DNA from: Candidatus Nomurabacteria bacterium RIFOXYD2_FULL_35_12
GTDB lineage: Bacteria; Patescibacteriota; Minisyncoccia; Phycocordibacterales; UBA9973
NCBI GenBank assembly: GCA_001786365.1
Contig: MFWK01000001.1
Coordinates: 35,064-54,730, forward strand
Direction of reading: 5' to 3'
DNA length: 19,667 bases
The position numbers and the translations under genes were made by a program. Shown one piece after another: positions 1 through 6,513 of this stretch. Numbering within the stretch: position 1 is the first letter of the stretch; the number at the start of each line of letters is the position of its first letter. The notes beneath the pieces are model-generated. The model worked only from the letters and a program-made list of their open reading frames with translations, ran no database searches and had not been told where the DNA came from.

Positions 1-1
1 A

Positions 2-856
2 ATAGAAGACGCTGCTTTAAATTTCATAAAGAAATCAAGTGCTTACAAAGCTGAACAGTTGGTTTTTGATGAACTGAAGCAACTCATCCAAAAGTTGGGT
101 TCTATCGTAGCGGAACACGAACTCTTGCCTTTCATTTCAAAAGACAAATCTACTCAAAATCATATACATTTCTTTTTAAGCTTGGGAGATGCTTTTAAAA
201 AGCACAGAGAAGATGATCATTTTCATACTCGTTATAGTGTGGATGATGTGATGACAGAAAAAGTGCATGAAGCTCTAAGGAAGCTCTACGCTAATTTGAG
301 TGATCAGGATTTAGTACCAGAAACAGAGATGATTAAAAAGTTCTTGGAACACATAAAAGATGTTTCCGAAGAATATAGAGATGAAGAAATGGTCCGAAGA
401 TGGCTTTCTATGTCAAAAGCTGTTGCAAAGAATCCTCTAGGTGAATGGGGCAAGGCCTCTTCTCCAAATATAAAAACTCGCGGAGTAAAAGATTACGCTT
501 TTCTAGTTATGAGACGCAATGGTTCTCCAATGCATTTCAGAGAAGTTGCCGATTCTATTTCAAAAACTTTCAACAAAAAAATTCATTATGCTACTTGTCA
601 CAATGAGCTCATCAAAGATCATCGTTTTGTTCTAGTTGGCCGAGGTATGTATGCTTTGTCCGAATGGGGTTATAAAAAAGGTATTGCCAGAGAAGTCATC
701 ACAGATATATTAAAAAGAGAAGGTCCTCTAGGTAAAGAAGACATAGTTCTAAAGGTAAACAAAGAAAGATATTTCAAAAAGAACACTATTTTAGTGAATC
801 TTGCAAATCCAAAGTATTTTAAGAAGAACAAAAGTGGACTTTATACTACGGTTTAG
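2..856 (+). CDS. Sigma-70 region 4 / HARE-HTH protein, 5'-truncated
   Basis: The frame is open from base 2, so the N-terminus lies outside the window; the TTG at 59 is an internal codon. The first visible residues, IEDAALNFIKK, match the segment just after the recognition helix of sigma-70 region 4.2 (usually RERVRQIE.AAL). The middle is helical and charged. Roughly bases 480-850 encode a winged-helix HARE-HTH domain (GVKDYAFLVMRRNGSPMHFREVA, then GRGMYALSEWGY), the fold found in the RNA polymerase delta subunit. The likely role is a CPR-specific transcription factor or sigma-like RNA polymerase partner in the cytoplasm. The sigma-4 part rests on about a dozen residues and is inference; the HARE domain is clearer. 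It ends in TAG, 13 bases before the next gene. Confidence 0.7.
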   Translation: MEDAALNFIKKSSAYKAEQLVFDELKQLIQKLGSIVAEHELLPFISKDKSTQNHIHFFLSLGDAFKKHREDDHFHTRYSVDDVMTEKVHEALRKLYANLSDQDLVPETEMIKKFLEHIKDVSEEYRDEEMVRRWLSMSKAVAKNPLGEWGKASSPNIKTRGVKDYAFLVMRRNGSPMHFREVADSISKTFNKKIHYATCHNELIKDHRFVLVGRGMYALSEWGYKKGIAREVITDILKREGPLGKEDIVLKVNKERYFKKNTILVNLANPKYFKKNKSGLYTTV

Positions 857-857
857 T

Positions 858-863
858 TAAAAT
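858..863 (+). promoter_or_regulatory. Candidate -10 box for leaderless gene at 870
   Basis: TAAAAT ends six bases before the ATG at 870, which would place the transcription start on the A of the start codon. No good -35 or extended -10 is visible. The intervening AGGGGT could instead act as a weak ribosome binding site. Kept because the same arrangement recurs before 3076, 4283, 6514 and 13370. Confidence 0.3.
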
Positions 864-869
864 AGGGGT

Positions 870-2168
870 ATGGTTAATGCAGTGTTAGATTTTATTTATA
901 ACCTCATTGTAGGTCTTTTTCCTTTGGTGGGCGTTATAGTTATTGGACGTCTGGCTTGGGCTTGGTGGGTTCATTACATTCAGCAGGATTTTATCTCCGG
1001 TATTGATTTTATTTTACTTGAAATCATACCTCCGCGTGATGTTTTGCGTAGCCCAAAAGCGATGGAGCTTTTTTTGACTAATGCTCTCTATCATCATAGT
1101 TGGAAAGGAGGAAAAGAAGAATATTGGCAAGGAGCAGTTTGGTTTTGGTTTTCTTTAGAGATTGCTTCTATTGATGGGCAAGTGCATTTTTATATACGCA
1201 CACCATCGCGTGTTCGGGGCTTGATTGAGACTCAGATGTATGCGCAATATCCTCAAGCGCAAATAAAAGAAGTAGAAGATTACACTTTAGCTATTGATGA
1301 GATAAGTCCAAAGAGCGCTTGGAATGGTTGGGGTTGTGAATTTCAATTAGAAAAACCTGAGGCTTATCCACTTAAAACTTATGTAAATTTTGGTTTGGAT
1401 AAAGATCCAAAAGAAGAATTTAAAGTTGACCCTGTTTCTTCAGTAGTGGAACTTTTTGGTTCTTTAAAAAAAGGAGAACAAATGTGGATGCAAATTGTTA
1501 TTACTCCTTCAAAAAGAGCATATCATACACACGGTACATGGTTTGGCTATCATGATTGGGTAGAAGAGGCAAAACAAGAAATGATGAAGTTGTTGAGGTT
1601 GTATAGACGAACAAATGAAGATAAAGCTCACCCAGGACATTTTACTTACGAATTTCGTACTCCGGATTTTTTAAAAAATTCTGTGACAATGATGTCTGCG
1701 AAAACTGCAAAACTTGGTTTTGAAGCCGGTGTTCGGGTATTTTATGGAGCAAAAAAGGAAGTATTTGATATGAGTAGTAGAAGGAATTTACGTCTAATTT
1801 TTCGTCAGTATGCTATGCCTGATTGTAATCAGTTAATGCGTAAAAATTCTACTCAAGCAGATGCTTATGGTGGAATATTTTTAGCTTCAAAGGAAACGAT
1901 TATGCTTTTAGCAGATAGAATGTTGAATGAATTTAGAGAGCGTTCTTTCTTTCATGAATCTTTAAGGCAGATAATTATTTCTAAACACACTATTCCTTGG
2001 CCATTTTCAACTTTAGTTTTTCCTGTTTATTTTCATCCATTAACTTTTGTTTTAAATGTAGAAGAAATTGCGACAATGTGGCACTTCCCAGGTCAGATAT
2101 TAAAAGTTCCTACTTTGGAACGTATAGAATCAAAAGAAGCTTCTCCACCTACAAATTTACCCATGTAG
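870..2168 (+). CDS. Membrane protein: orphan N-domain of CPR secretion-type ATPase
   Basis: 432 residues. A hydrophobic segment at about residues 7-32 is followed by a tryptophan-rich juxtamembrane stretch, then a large soluble region. The segments HFYIRTPSRVRGLIETQMYA, AQYPQAQIKEVEDY and, near the C-terminus, ATMWHFPGQILKVPTLERI followed by PPTNLP are what I recall from the N-terminal half of DUF87/VirD4-like ATPases in Parcubacteria. In those proteins the NLP motif is followed directly by the P-loop ATPase domain. Here the protein stops at that point (NLPM, TAG), and I see no Walker A or B motif. It may act as a membrane scaffold for an ATPase encoded elsewhere, or be a relic. The family link is from memory; function is unassigned. 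The next gene begins 6 bases downstream. Confidence 0.6.
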   Translation: MVNAVLDFIYNLIVGLFPLVGVIVIGRLAWAWWVHYIQQDFISGIDFILLEIIPPRDVLRSPKAMELFLTNALYHHSWKGGKEEYWQGAVWFWFSLEIASIDGQVHFYIRTPSRVRGLIETQMYAQYPQAQIKEVEDYTLAIDEISPKSAWNGWGCEFQLEKPEAYPLKTYVNFGLDKDPKEEFKVDPVSSVVELFGSLKKGEQMWMQIVITPSKRAYHTHGTWFGYHDWVEEAKQEMMKLLRLYRRTNEDKAHPGHFTYEFRTPDFLKNSVTMMSAKTAKLGFEAGVRVFYGAKKEVFDMSSRRNLRLIFRQYAMPDCNQLMRKNSTQADAYGGIFLASKETIMLLADRMLNEFRERSFFHESLRQIIISKHTIPWPFSTLVFPVYFHPLTFVLNVEEIATMWHFPGQILKVPTLERIESKEASPPTNLPM

Positions 2169-2174
2169 TCTTAT

Positions 2175-3071
2175 ATGGATATAAATTTTTTTAGAGCTAA
2201 CAAGGCTTTCTTTCAGACAATTGGTGCAATCTTTTTTGTTGTACTTTTTTATTTTTTCTTTTTTAATGCGCCAGCAGATTTTCCAGTTGGGACTATTGTG
2301 AAAATAGAAGGGGGCTTGAGTTTGCGAAGTACCTCTTTAAAATTAAAAGAAGCACATATCATACGTTCCCGTCTTGCATTTGAAGCTTTTGTTATACTTT
2401 TTGGTAGAGAAAAACATGTTATAGAAGCGGATTATTATTTTGAAAATAAATTACCGGTTTTTGAAATTGCGCGACGTATATCAAGTGGCGAACACCATAT
2501 TGCGCCTATTGCTGTCACTATTCCGGAAGGTTTTAATGTGACTCAAATCGCAGATGCTTTTGCTTCAAAACTAGTAAATTTTAATAAGAATAAATTTTTA
2601 CTGGAAGCCAAAAGTTTAGAAGGTTATCTTTTCCCGGATACTTATTTTTTTCTTGCGACGGATAGTGAAAAAGAAGTTATAAAATCTATGAGTGATAATT
2701 TTGAGAAAAAAATTGCACCCATTCGTCATTTTATCGTATCAACACATAAAACAGAAAAGCAAATAATTATCATGGCTTCCATAATAGAAGGAGAAGCAAA
2801 AGGAGACACAGACAGGAAAGTAATTTCTGGGATTTTATGGAAAAGAATTAGCATAAATATGCCACTTCAAGTAGATGTCGCACCCGAGACATATAAAACA
2901 AAAGGTTTACCAAAAAGTCCGATTGGGAATCCTGGGCTAGAGTCTATCAAAGCCTCTATTGATCCAAAAAGTTCACCTTATCTTTATTATCTTCATGATA
3001 AAGATGGAAATATTCATTATGCAAAAACATTTGCCGAGCATTTGCGAAATATCTCAAAATACCTAAAATAG
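2175..3071 (+). CDS. mltG: Endolytic murein transglycosylase MltG
   Basis: 298-residue YceG/MltG family protein, which cleaves nascent peptidoglycan strands at the outer face of the membrane. One transmembrane helix at about residues 12-31 acts as signal anchor. A LysM-like region spans about 40-125 (TIPEGFNVTQIADAF). The catalytic domain holds EGYLFPDTYFF at 149-159 and IIMASIIEGEAKGD at about 198-211, with Glu205 in the position of the family's catalytic glutamate (ASI.E). It continues with NMPLQVDV, LPKSPIGNPGL and the C-terminal YLYYLHDKDGNIHYAKTFAEH. The SPYNTY-type segment normally before 'GLP' is shortened. The protein is compact next to the roughly 340 residues of E. coli MltG. ATG start; the gene ends 4 bases before mnmA. 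Confidence 0.92.
   Translation: MDINFFRANKAFFQTIGAIFFVVLFYFFFFNAPADFPVGTIVKIEGGLSLRSTSLKLKEAHIIRSRLAFEAFVILFGREKHVIEADYYFENKLPVFEIARRISSGEHHIAPIAVTIPEGFNVTQIADAFASKLVNFNKNKFLLEAKSLEGYLFPDTYFFLATDSEKEVIKSMSDNFEKKIAPIRHFIVSTHKTEKQIIIMASIIEGEAKGDTDRKVISGILWKRISINMPLQVDVAPETYKTKGLPKSPIGNPGLESIKASIDPKSSPYLYYLHDKDGNIHYAKTFAEHLRNISKYLK
3064..3069 (+). promoter_or_regulatory. Candidate -10 box for leaderless mnmA
   Basis: TAAAAT overlaps the last codons and stop of mltG and ends six bases before the mnmA ATG at 3076. A weak TTGCGA lies 16 bases upstream of it (3042-3047). Because AAA TAG at a gene end creates part of this box by chance, support is modest and rests mainly on the recurrence of the spacing in this window. 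Confidence 0.3.
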
Positions 3072-3075
3072 ATTT

Positions 3076-4278
3076 ATGACCAAAAAAGTCGTATTTGTTG
3101 GGCTTTCGGGTGGAGTGGATTCCGCTGTTAGCGCAACTTTATTAAAGAAATCTGGTTATGAAGTTGTCGGGGTTTTTATAAAAACTTGGCACCCAGATTT
3201 TTTAGTTTGCAATGAAGAAGAAGAACGTCATGATGCTATGCGGGTGGCAGCTTTTTTAGATATTCCATTTTTAACTTTTGATTTTGAAAGTGTTTACAAA
3301 AAAGAAGTTGCAGATTATATGATTTCTGAATACAAAGCCGGCAGGACGCCGAATCCGGACGTAATGTGTAATAAAGAAGTAAAATTTGGCGCATTTTTCA
3401 AAAAAGCTATCTCAATGGGTGCGGATTATGTGGCGACGGGGCATTACGCTATTTCAAATAGCTGGCTTGCCTCTTTTGGGTCGCTGTCTCCGCGTGCTCG
3501 CGGAGCGCTGCCTCTCGGCCCGTCGGCCTGCGAGACACCCAAAAAAGGCAAGCCCGCTATTTTTTTATATAAGGGTATTGATCCTTCCAAAGATCAAAGT
3601 TATTTTCTTTGGACTTTAAAGCAGGAACAATTAAGTAAGATTTTATTTCCAGTTGGACATTTAAATAAAACGGAAGTTCGAAAATTAGCAAAGAAATTTA
3701 ATTTACCGGTTGCAGAAAAAAAGGATAGTCAGGGAATATGTTTTCTTGGTCATGTAGATTTAAAAGAATTTTTAAAACATTATATAAAAGAAAAAAAAGG
3801 AAAAGTCTTAAATGTAGTAGGCGAGGAAATAGGCTATCATTCTGGGGCAGTTTTTAATACGCTTGGAGAAAGGCATGGTTTTACTGTCACAAAAAAAGGT
3901 CCGAATGATGGAGCCTATTATGTTGTCGGTAAAGATATAAAGAAGAATATATTAACAGTATCGCAAGACAAAGATTTGAGAAATTTTCCCACCTTCGCCC
4001 TCGGAGACATAGGACAGGGGACCCACGGCTCCTTAAATTTCTCAAATCTTTGTCTTGCTCTAAAAGATGTAAATTGGATTTCAAAAGTTCCAGAATCAAA
4101 TAAAGACTACACAGCCCAGATTCGTTATCATGGAGAGTTTTTACTATGTGTTTTAAAAATAACAGGCAAAACAACAGCTGAAGTAATTTTCCAAAAACCA
4201 GTATTAGTCGCCCCTGGTCAGTCTTGTGTCATTTATGATAAAGACGTTTGTCTTGGTGGTGGAGTTGTTGTACAATAG
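3076..4278 (+). CDS. mnmA: tRNA-specific 2-thiouridylase MnmA
   Basis: 400 residues. It carries out ATP-dependent thiolation of U34 in Glu/Gln/Lys tRNAs. The PP-loop SGGVDS is at residues 11-16; the two catalytic cysteines are expected at Cys98 (NPDVMCN) and Cys222 (DSQGICFLG). KDQSYFLW at 172-179 and the C-terminal barrel (NWI at 333-335, FQKPVLVAPGQSCVIYD) complete the family pattern. Two regions look foreign: residues about 127-163 and 297-328 lie exactly on two inverted-repeat inserts. The first sits between GHYAISN and YKGIDPSKDQ, the second between the 'TVSQDKD' strand and DVNWI. Against E. coli MnmA they add roughly 27 and 18 residues. Both keep the frame and spare every catalytic motif, so the enzyme is probably active. 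ATG start; 4 bases separate the stop from the MgtC gene. Confidence 0.93.
   Translation: MTKKVVFVGLSGGVDSAVSATLLKKSGYEVVGVFIKTWHPDFLVCNEEEERHDAMRVAAFLDIPFLTFDFESVYKKEVADYMISEYKAGRTPNPDVMCNKEVKFGAFFKKAISMGADYVATGHYAISNSWLASFGSLSPRARGALPLGPSACETPKKGKPAIFLYKGIDPSKDQSYFLWTLKQEQLSKILFPVGHLNKTEVRKLAKKFNLPVAEKKDSQGICFLGHVDLKEFLKHYIKEKKGKVLNVVGEEIGYHSGAVFNTLGERHGFTVTKKGPNDGAYYVVGKDIKKNILTVSQDKDLRNFPTFALGDIGQGTHGSLNFSNLCLALKDVNWISKVPESNKDYTAQIRYHGEFLLCVLKITGKTTAEVIFQKPVLVAPGQSCVIYDKDVCLGGGVVVQ
3456..3562. repeat. GC-rich palindromic insert inside mnmA (first)
   Basis: Inverted-repeat arms 3456-3481 and 3537-3562 match at 24 of 26 positions. They enclose a 55-base core that is about three quarters G+C in an AT-rich gene. 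The core holds its own perfect hairpin, CTCCGCG-TGCT-CGCGGAG (3488-3505), and further GGCC/GGCC complementarity near 3516-3530. The whole can fold as a branched hairpin. It is translated in frame into a stretch absent from the family consensus. It resembles in concept the palindromic elements inserted in Rickettsia genes; no sequence relationship to those is claimed. Confidence 0.8.
3963..4058. repeat. Palindromic insert inside mnmA (second)
   Basis: A perfect 24-base inverted repeat (3963-3986 and 4035-4058) flanks a 48-base, GC-richer core (3987-4034). Because the arms are complementary, both strands encode similar peptides here (QDKDLRN / FSNLCLA on +, and closely similar strings on -). 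The arms differ in sequence from those of the insert at 3456. The cores share the octamer CGGAGACA in opposite orientation. The insert adds about 18 residues to the C-terminal domain of MnmA relative to E. coli. Confidence 0.78.
4271..4276 (+). promoter_or_regulatory. -10 box for leaderless MgtC-family gene
   Basis: TACAAT ends six bases before the ATG at 4283. TTGTCT (4248-4253, four of six to TTGACA) lies 17 bases upstream. The predicted start is the A of the ATG. The box overlaps the mnmA stop codon. Confidence 0.5.
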
Positions 4279-4282
4279 ACTT

Positions 4283-4753
4283 ATGATTGAATTTTTTACA
4301 CAAAATAGTGAAGTTATTATAAAGTTAGCAGTGGCAGTGGGCTTAGGTCTTTTAATTGGCGCAGAGCGTTTATTGGTGCACAAAGAAGCTGGTATGAAGA
4401 CTCATGCATTAGTATCTCTAGGTTCGGCTGTTTTTATAATTATTTCGGAAATGGTGGCCATAAAGTATGCATCAATTGGAGGTTTTGATCCAACAAGAAT
4501 CGCTTCACAAGTTATCGTAGGTATTGGATTTTTGGGCGCTGGTTCAATAATTCTTCAAGGTTCTCGCCTTATGGGTTTGACTACTGCTGGTGGGCTTTGG
4601 GTTACGGCTGGTATAGGTATGGCTGCCGGATTTGGATTTTTTAGTTTAGCTGTGATTTCTACTATACTTGTATTATTTGTGTTGATTGTTGTGTATAGAT
4701 TTGAAGGACCGATTAAAAAAATTTCTGATGAGATAGATCCAACTGAAAAATAA
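4283..4753 (+). CDS. MgtC/SapB family membrane protein
   Basis: 156 residues from the chosen start. It shows all hallmark segments of the MgtC N-terminal membrane domain: GLLIGAERLLVHKEAGMKTH, LVSLGSAVFIIISE, RIASQVIVGIGFLGAGSII and GLTTAGGLWVTAGIGMAAG, then a last hydrophobic helix (LAVISTILVLFVLIVVY). About four to five transmembrane helices are expected. A short charged tail ends the protein, and the C-terminal ACT-like domain of some MgtC proteins is absent. MgtC proteins affect Mg2+ homeostasis and, in some bacteria, ATP synthase; the role here is open. An ATG at 4226 in the same frame would overlap mnmA by 53 bases and add a non-family extension. The ATG at 4283 (MIEFFTQNSEVIIKLAVAVG) fits the family and the promoter better. 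Confidence 0.88.
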   Translation: MIEFFTQNSEVIIKLAVAVGLGLLIGAERLLVHKEAGMKTHALVSLGSAVFIIISEMVAIKYASIGGFDPTRIASQVIVGIGFLGAGSIILQGSRLMGLTTAGGLWVTAGIGMAAGFGFFSLAVISTILVLFVLIVVYRFEGPIKKISDEIDPTEK

Positions 4754-4764
4754 TTAACAAAAAG

Positions 4765-6489
4765 ATGGATTCCAACGAGATTAGATCAAGATTTTTAAAA
4801 TTTTTTGAAAAACGAGGACATAAAATAATTCCTTCGTCTTCGCTTATTCCCGGAGATCCGACAGTTTTATTTACTACAGCCGGAATGCAACAATTCAAAC
4901 CATACTATACGCGTCCTCAAGATACGGACAAGGATTTTGGCAGTAGAAACATTACTACTGTTCAGAAGTGTATTCGCACAGTCGATATAGATGAAGTCGG
5001 TGATGCCACACACCTCACGTTTTTTGAAATGTTAGGTAATTTTTCTTTTGGTGGATATGGTAGACGTGAAGCTATAACTTATGCATATGATTTTATTGTA
5101 AAAGAATTAGGATTAGAGATTTCTTATGTAACTTTTTATAAAGGAGAGGGAGTAGTGCCGAGAGACGAAGAATCAAAAAATATCTGGTCAATACTTGGTG
5201 TAAAAGATATTCGTGAAGATGGCAAAGATGTATTTTGGGGACCGACGGGGGATTCAGGTCCTTGTGGTCCTACGACAGAAATTTATTGCAAAAATGCTGA
5301 TGGACAAGATGTGGAAATTTGGAATATAGTTTTCAATGAATATTTTTGTGATGGTTCTCGTGAGAAACTCGATAAAAATGAGGCAAAATTAAAGAAATTA
5401 GATGTATTGGGTATTGATACGGGTATGGGTTTGGAGAGACTCGTGGCAACTGTCCAAAAGAAGAAAAATGTTTATGAGACGGATTTGTTTAAGAAACCTA
5501 AAGATGTTCTTGATTCTTTCGTTTTACCTTTTTTGTCTGGTTTGGATAATGATATTGAGTATATAAGATCTTCGAGAATAATTTTTGATCATCTTCGCTC
5601 AGTATTAATGATGGTTAGTGATGGTATTATTCCTTCGAACAAGGATAAGGGATATGTTCTTAGACGTTTGATAAGAAGAGTTGTTGTGTATATTCAAAAA
5701 TATTATAAAAAGAATCCTTCCGATGTTGTATTTCCGCTTATTGGCTTTTTTGTTTATTTTTATAATAATATTTATCCAGAAGTTGGAAATAAAACAAGAC
5801 AGCATATTATCTTAGAAGAAATACAAAAATTTTTAGAAACTTTAAGTAAAGGTTTAAAAGAATTTGAAAAAGGTATTGATCCATTTATTTTGTTTTCTAC
5901 TTATGGTTTTCCGATAGAGCTGACTCTTGAGCTTGCAAAAGAAAAAGGAAAAAAAATTAATTTGGAAGATTTTAATAAAAAAATGACAGAGCACCAAAAA
6001 TTATCCCGTACTTCTTCGGCGGGTATGTTTAAAGGCGGTCTTGCTGGTACTGGAGAGATGGAAACGAAATATCATACAGCTACACATTTACTTCTCGCTT
6101 CACTTCGAAATGTTTTGAAAGCAGATATTGTTCAAAAGGGAAGTAATATAACTGCGGAGCGAATGCGTTTTGATTTTAATTGGCCAGAAAAAGTTTCTGT
6201 GGAAAAATTGAAAGAAATAGAAGATTTAGTAAATGTAAAAATCGCCGAAGCAATTCCAGTTGAAATGAAAGAAATGCCAAAAGAAGAAGCAAAGAAAGTC
6301 GTTACCACTCTTTCTTTTGATTTATCTAAATACGGAGATGTTGTAAAAGTTTATAAAATTGGAGATTTCTCGGCAGAATTTTGCGGTGGTCCACATGTAA
6401 AAAACACTAAAGAATTAGGCGTTTTCAAGATTCAAAAAGAAGAAGCAGTGGCACAGGGTATTAGACGTATAAAAGCTGTACTCATCTAA
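4765..6489 (+). CDS. alaS: Alanyl-tRNA synthetase, short form without C-Ala domain
   Basis: 574 residues against about 875 in E. coli. The class II catalytic core is complete: RSRFLKFFEKRGHKIIPSSS at the N-terminus, TTAGMQQFKPYY at 37-48, HLTFFEMLGNFSFGGYGR at 83-100, then FWGPTGDSGPCGPTTEIYC, WNIVFNEYF and GIDTGMGLERL. The tRNA-recognition helices follow. The editing domain has the zinc ligands HTATHLL and FCGGPHVKNTKELG. The protein ends right after it (GIRRIKAVLI), so the C-terminal oligomerisation/tRNA-binding domain is missing. It should charge tRNA-Ala and clear Ser/Gly-tRNA-Ala in the cytoplasm. ATG start, 11 bases after the MgtC-family gene, with no clear Shine-Dalgarno. Confidence 0.95.
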   Translation: MDSNEIRSRFLKFFEKRGHKIIPSSSLIPGDPTVLFTTAGMQQFKPYYTRPQDTDKDFGSRNITTVQKCIRTVDIDEVGDATHLTFFEMLGNFSFGGYGRREAITYAYDFIVKELGLEISYVTFYKGEGVVPRDEESKNIWSILGVKDIREDGKDVFWGPTGDSGPCGPTTEIYCKNADGQDVEIWNIVFNEYFCDGSREKLDKNEAKLKKLDVLGIDTGMGLERLVATVQKKKNVYETDLFKKPKDVLDSFVLPFLSGLDNDIEYIRSSRIIFDHLRSVLMMVSDGIIPSNKDKGYVLRRLIRRVVVYIQKYYKKNPSDVVFPLIGFFVYFYNNIYPEVGNKTRQHIILEEIQKFLETLSKGLKEFEKGIDPFILFSTYGFPIELTLELAKEKGKKINLEDFNKKMTEHQKLSRTSSAGMFKGGLAGTGEMETKYHTATHLLLASLRNVLKADIVQKGSNITAERMRFDFNWPEKVSVEKLKEIEDLVNVKIAEAIPVEMKEMPKEEAKKVVTTLSFDLSKYGDVVKVYKIGDFSAEFCGGPHVKNTKELGVFKIQKEEAVAQGIRRIKAVLI

Positions 6490-6497
6490 TTCAGCTG

Positions 6498-6506
6498 TGG
6501 TATAAT
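6498..6506 (+). promoter_or_regulatory. Extended -10 promoter for the PilM-like gene
   Basis: TGGTATAAT is a consensus TATAAT with the extended TGn. It ends 7 bases before the ATG at 6514, giving a leaderless or one-base-leader transcript. It lies in the 24-base gap after alaS. No convincing -35, which extended -10 promoters do not need. Confidence 0.65.
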
Positions 6507-6513
6507 TGAGATA

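Noticed and set aside
3386..3619. + strand open frame of 77 codons within mnmA
   Set aside because: An alternative frame kept open by the GC-rich insert. mnmA's frame contains all family motifs.
3887..4174. Minus-strand open frame with peptides resembling the + strand product
   Set aside because: The resemblance comes from the palindromic insert being read on both strands; it is not a separate gene.
4226..4282. Upstream ATG extending the MgtC-family protein by 19 residues
   Set aside because: It would overlap mnmA by 53 bases and adds residues absent from the family. The ATG at 4283 has the better promoter and family fit.
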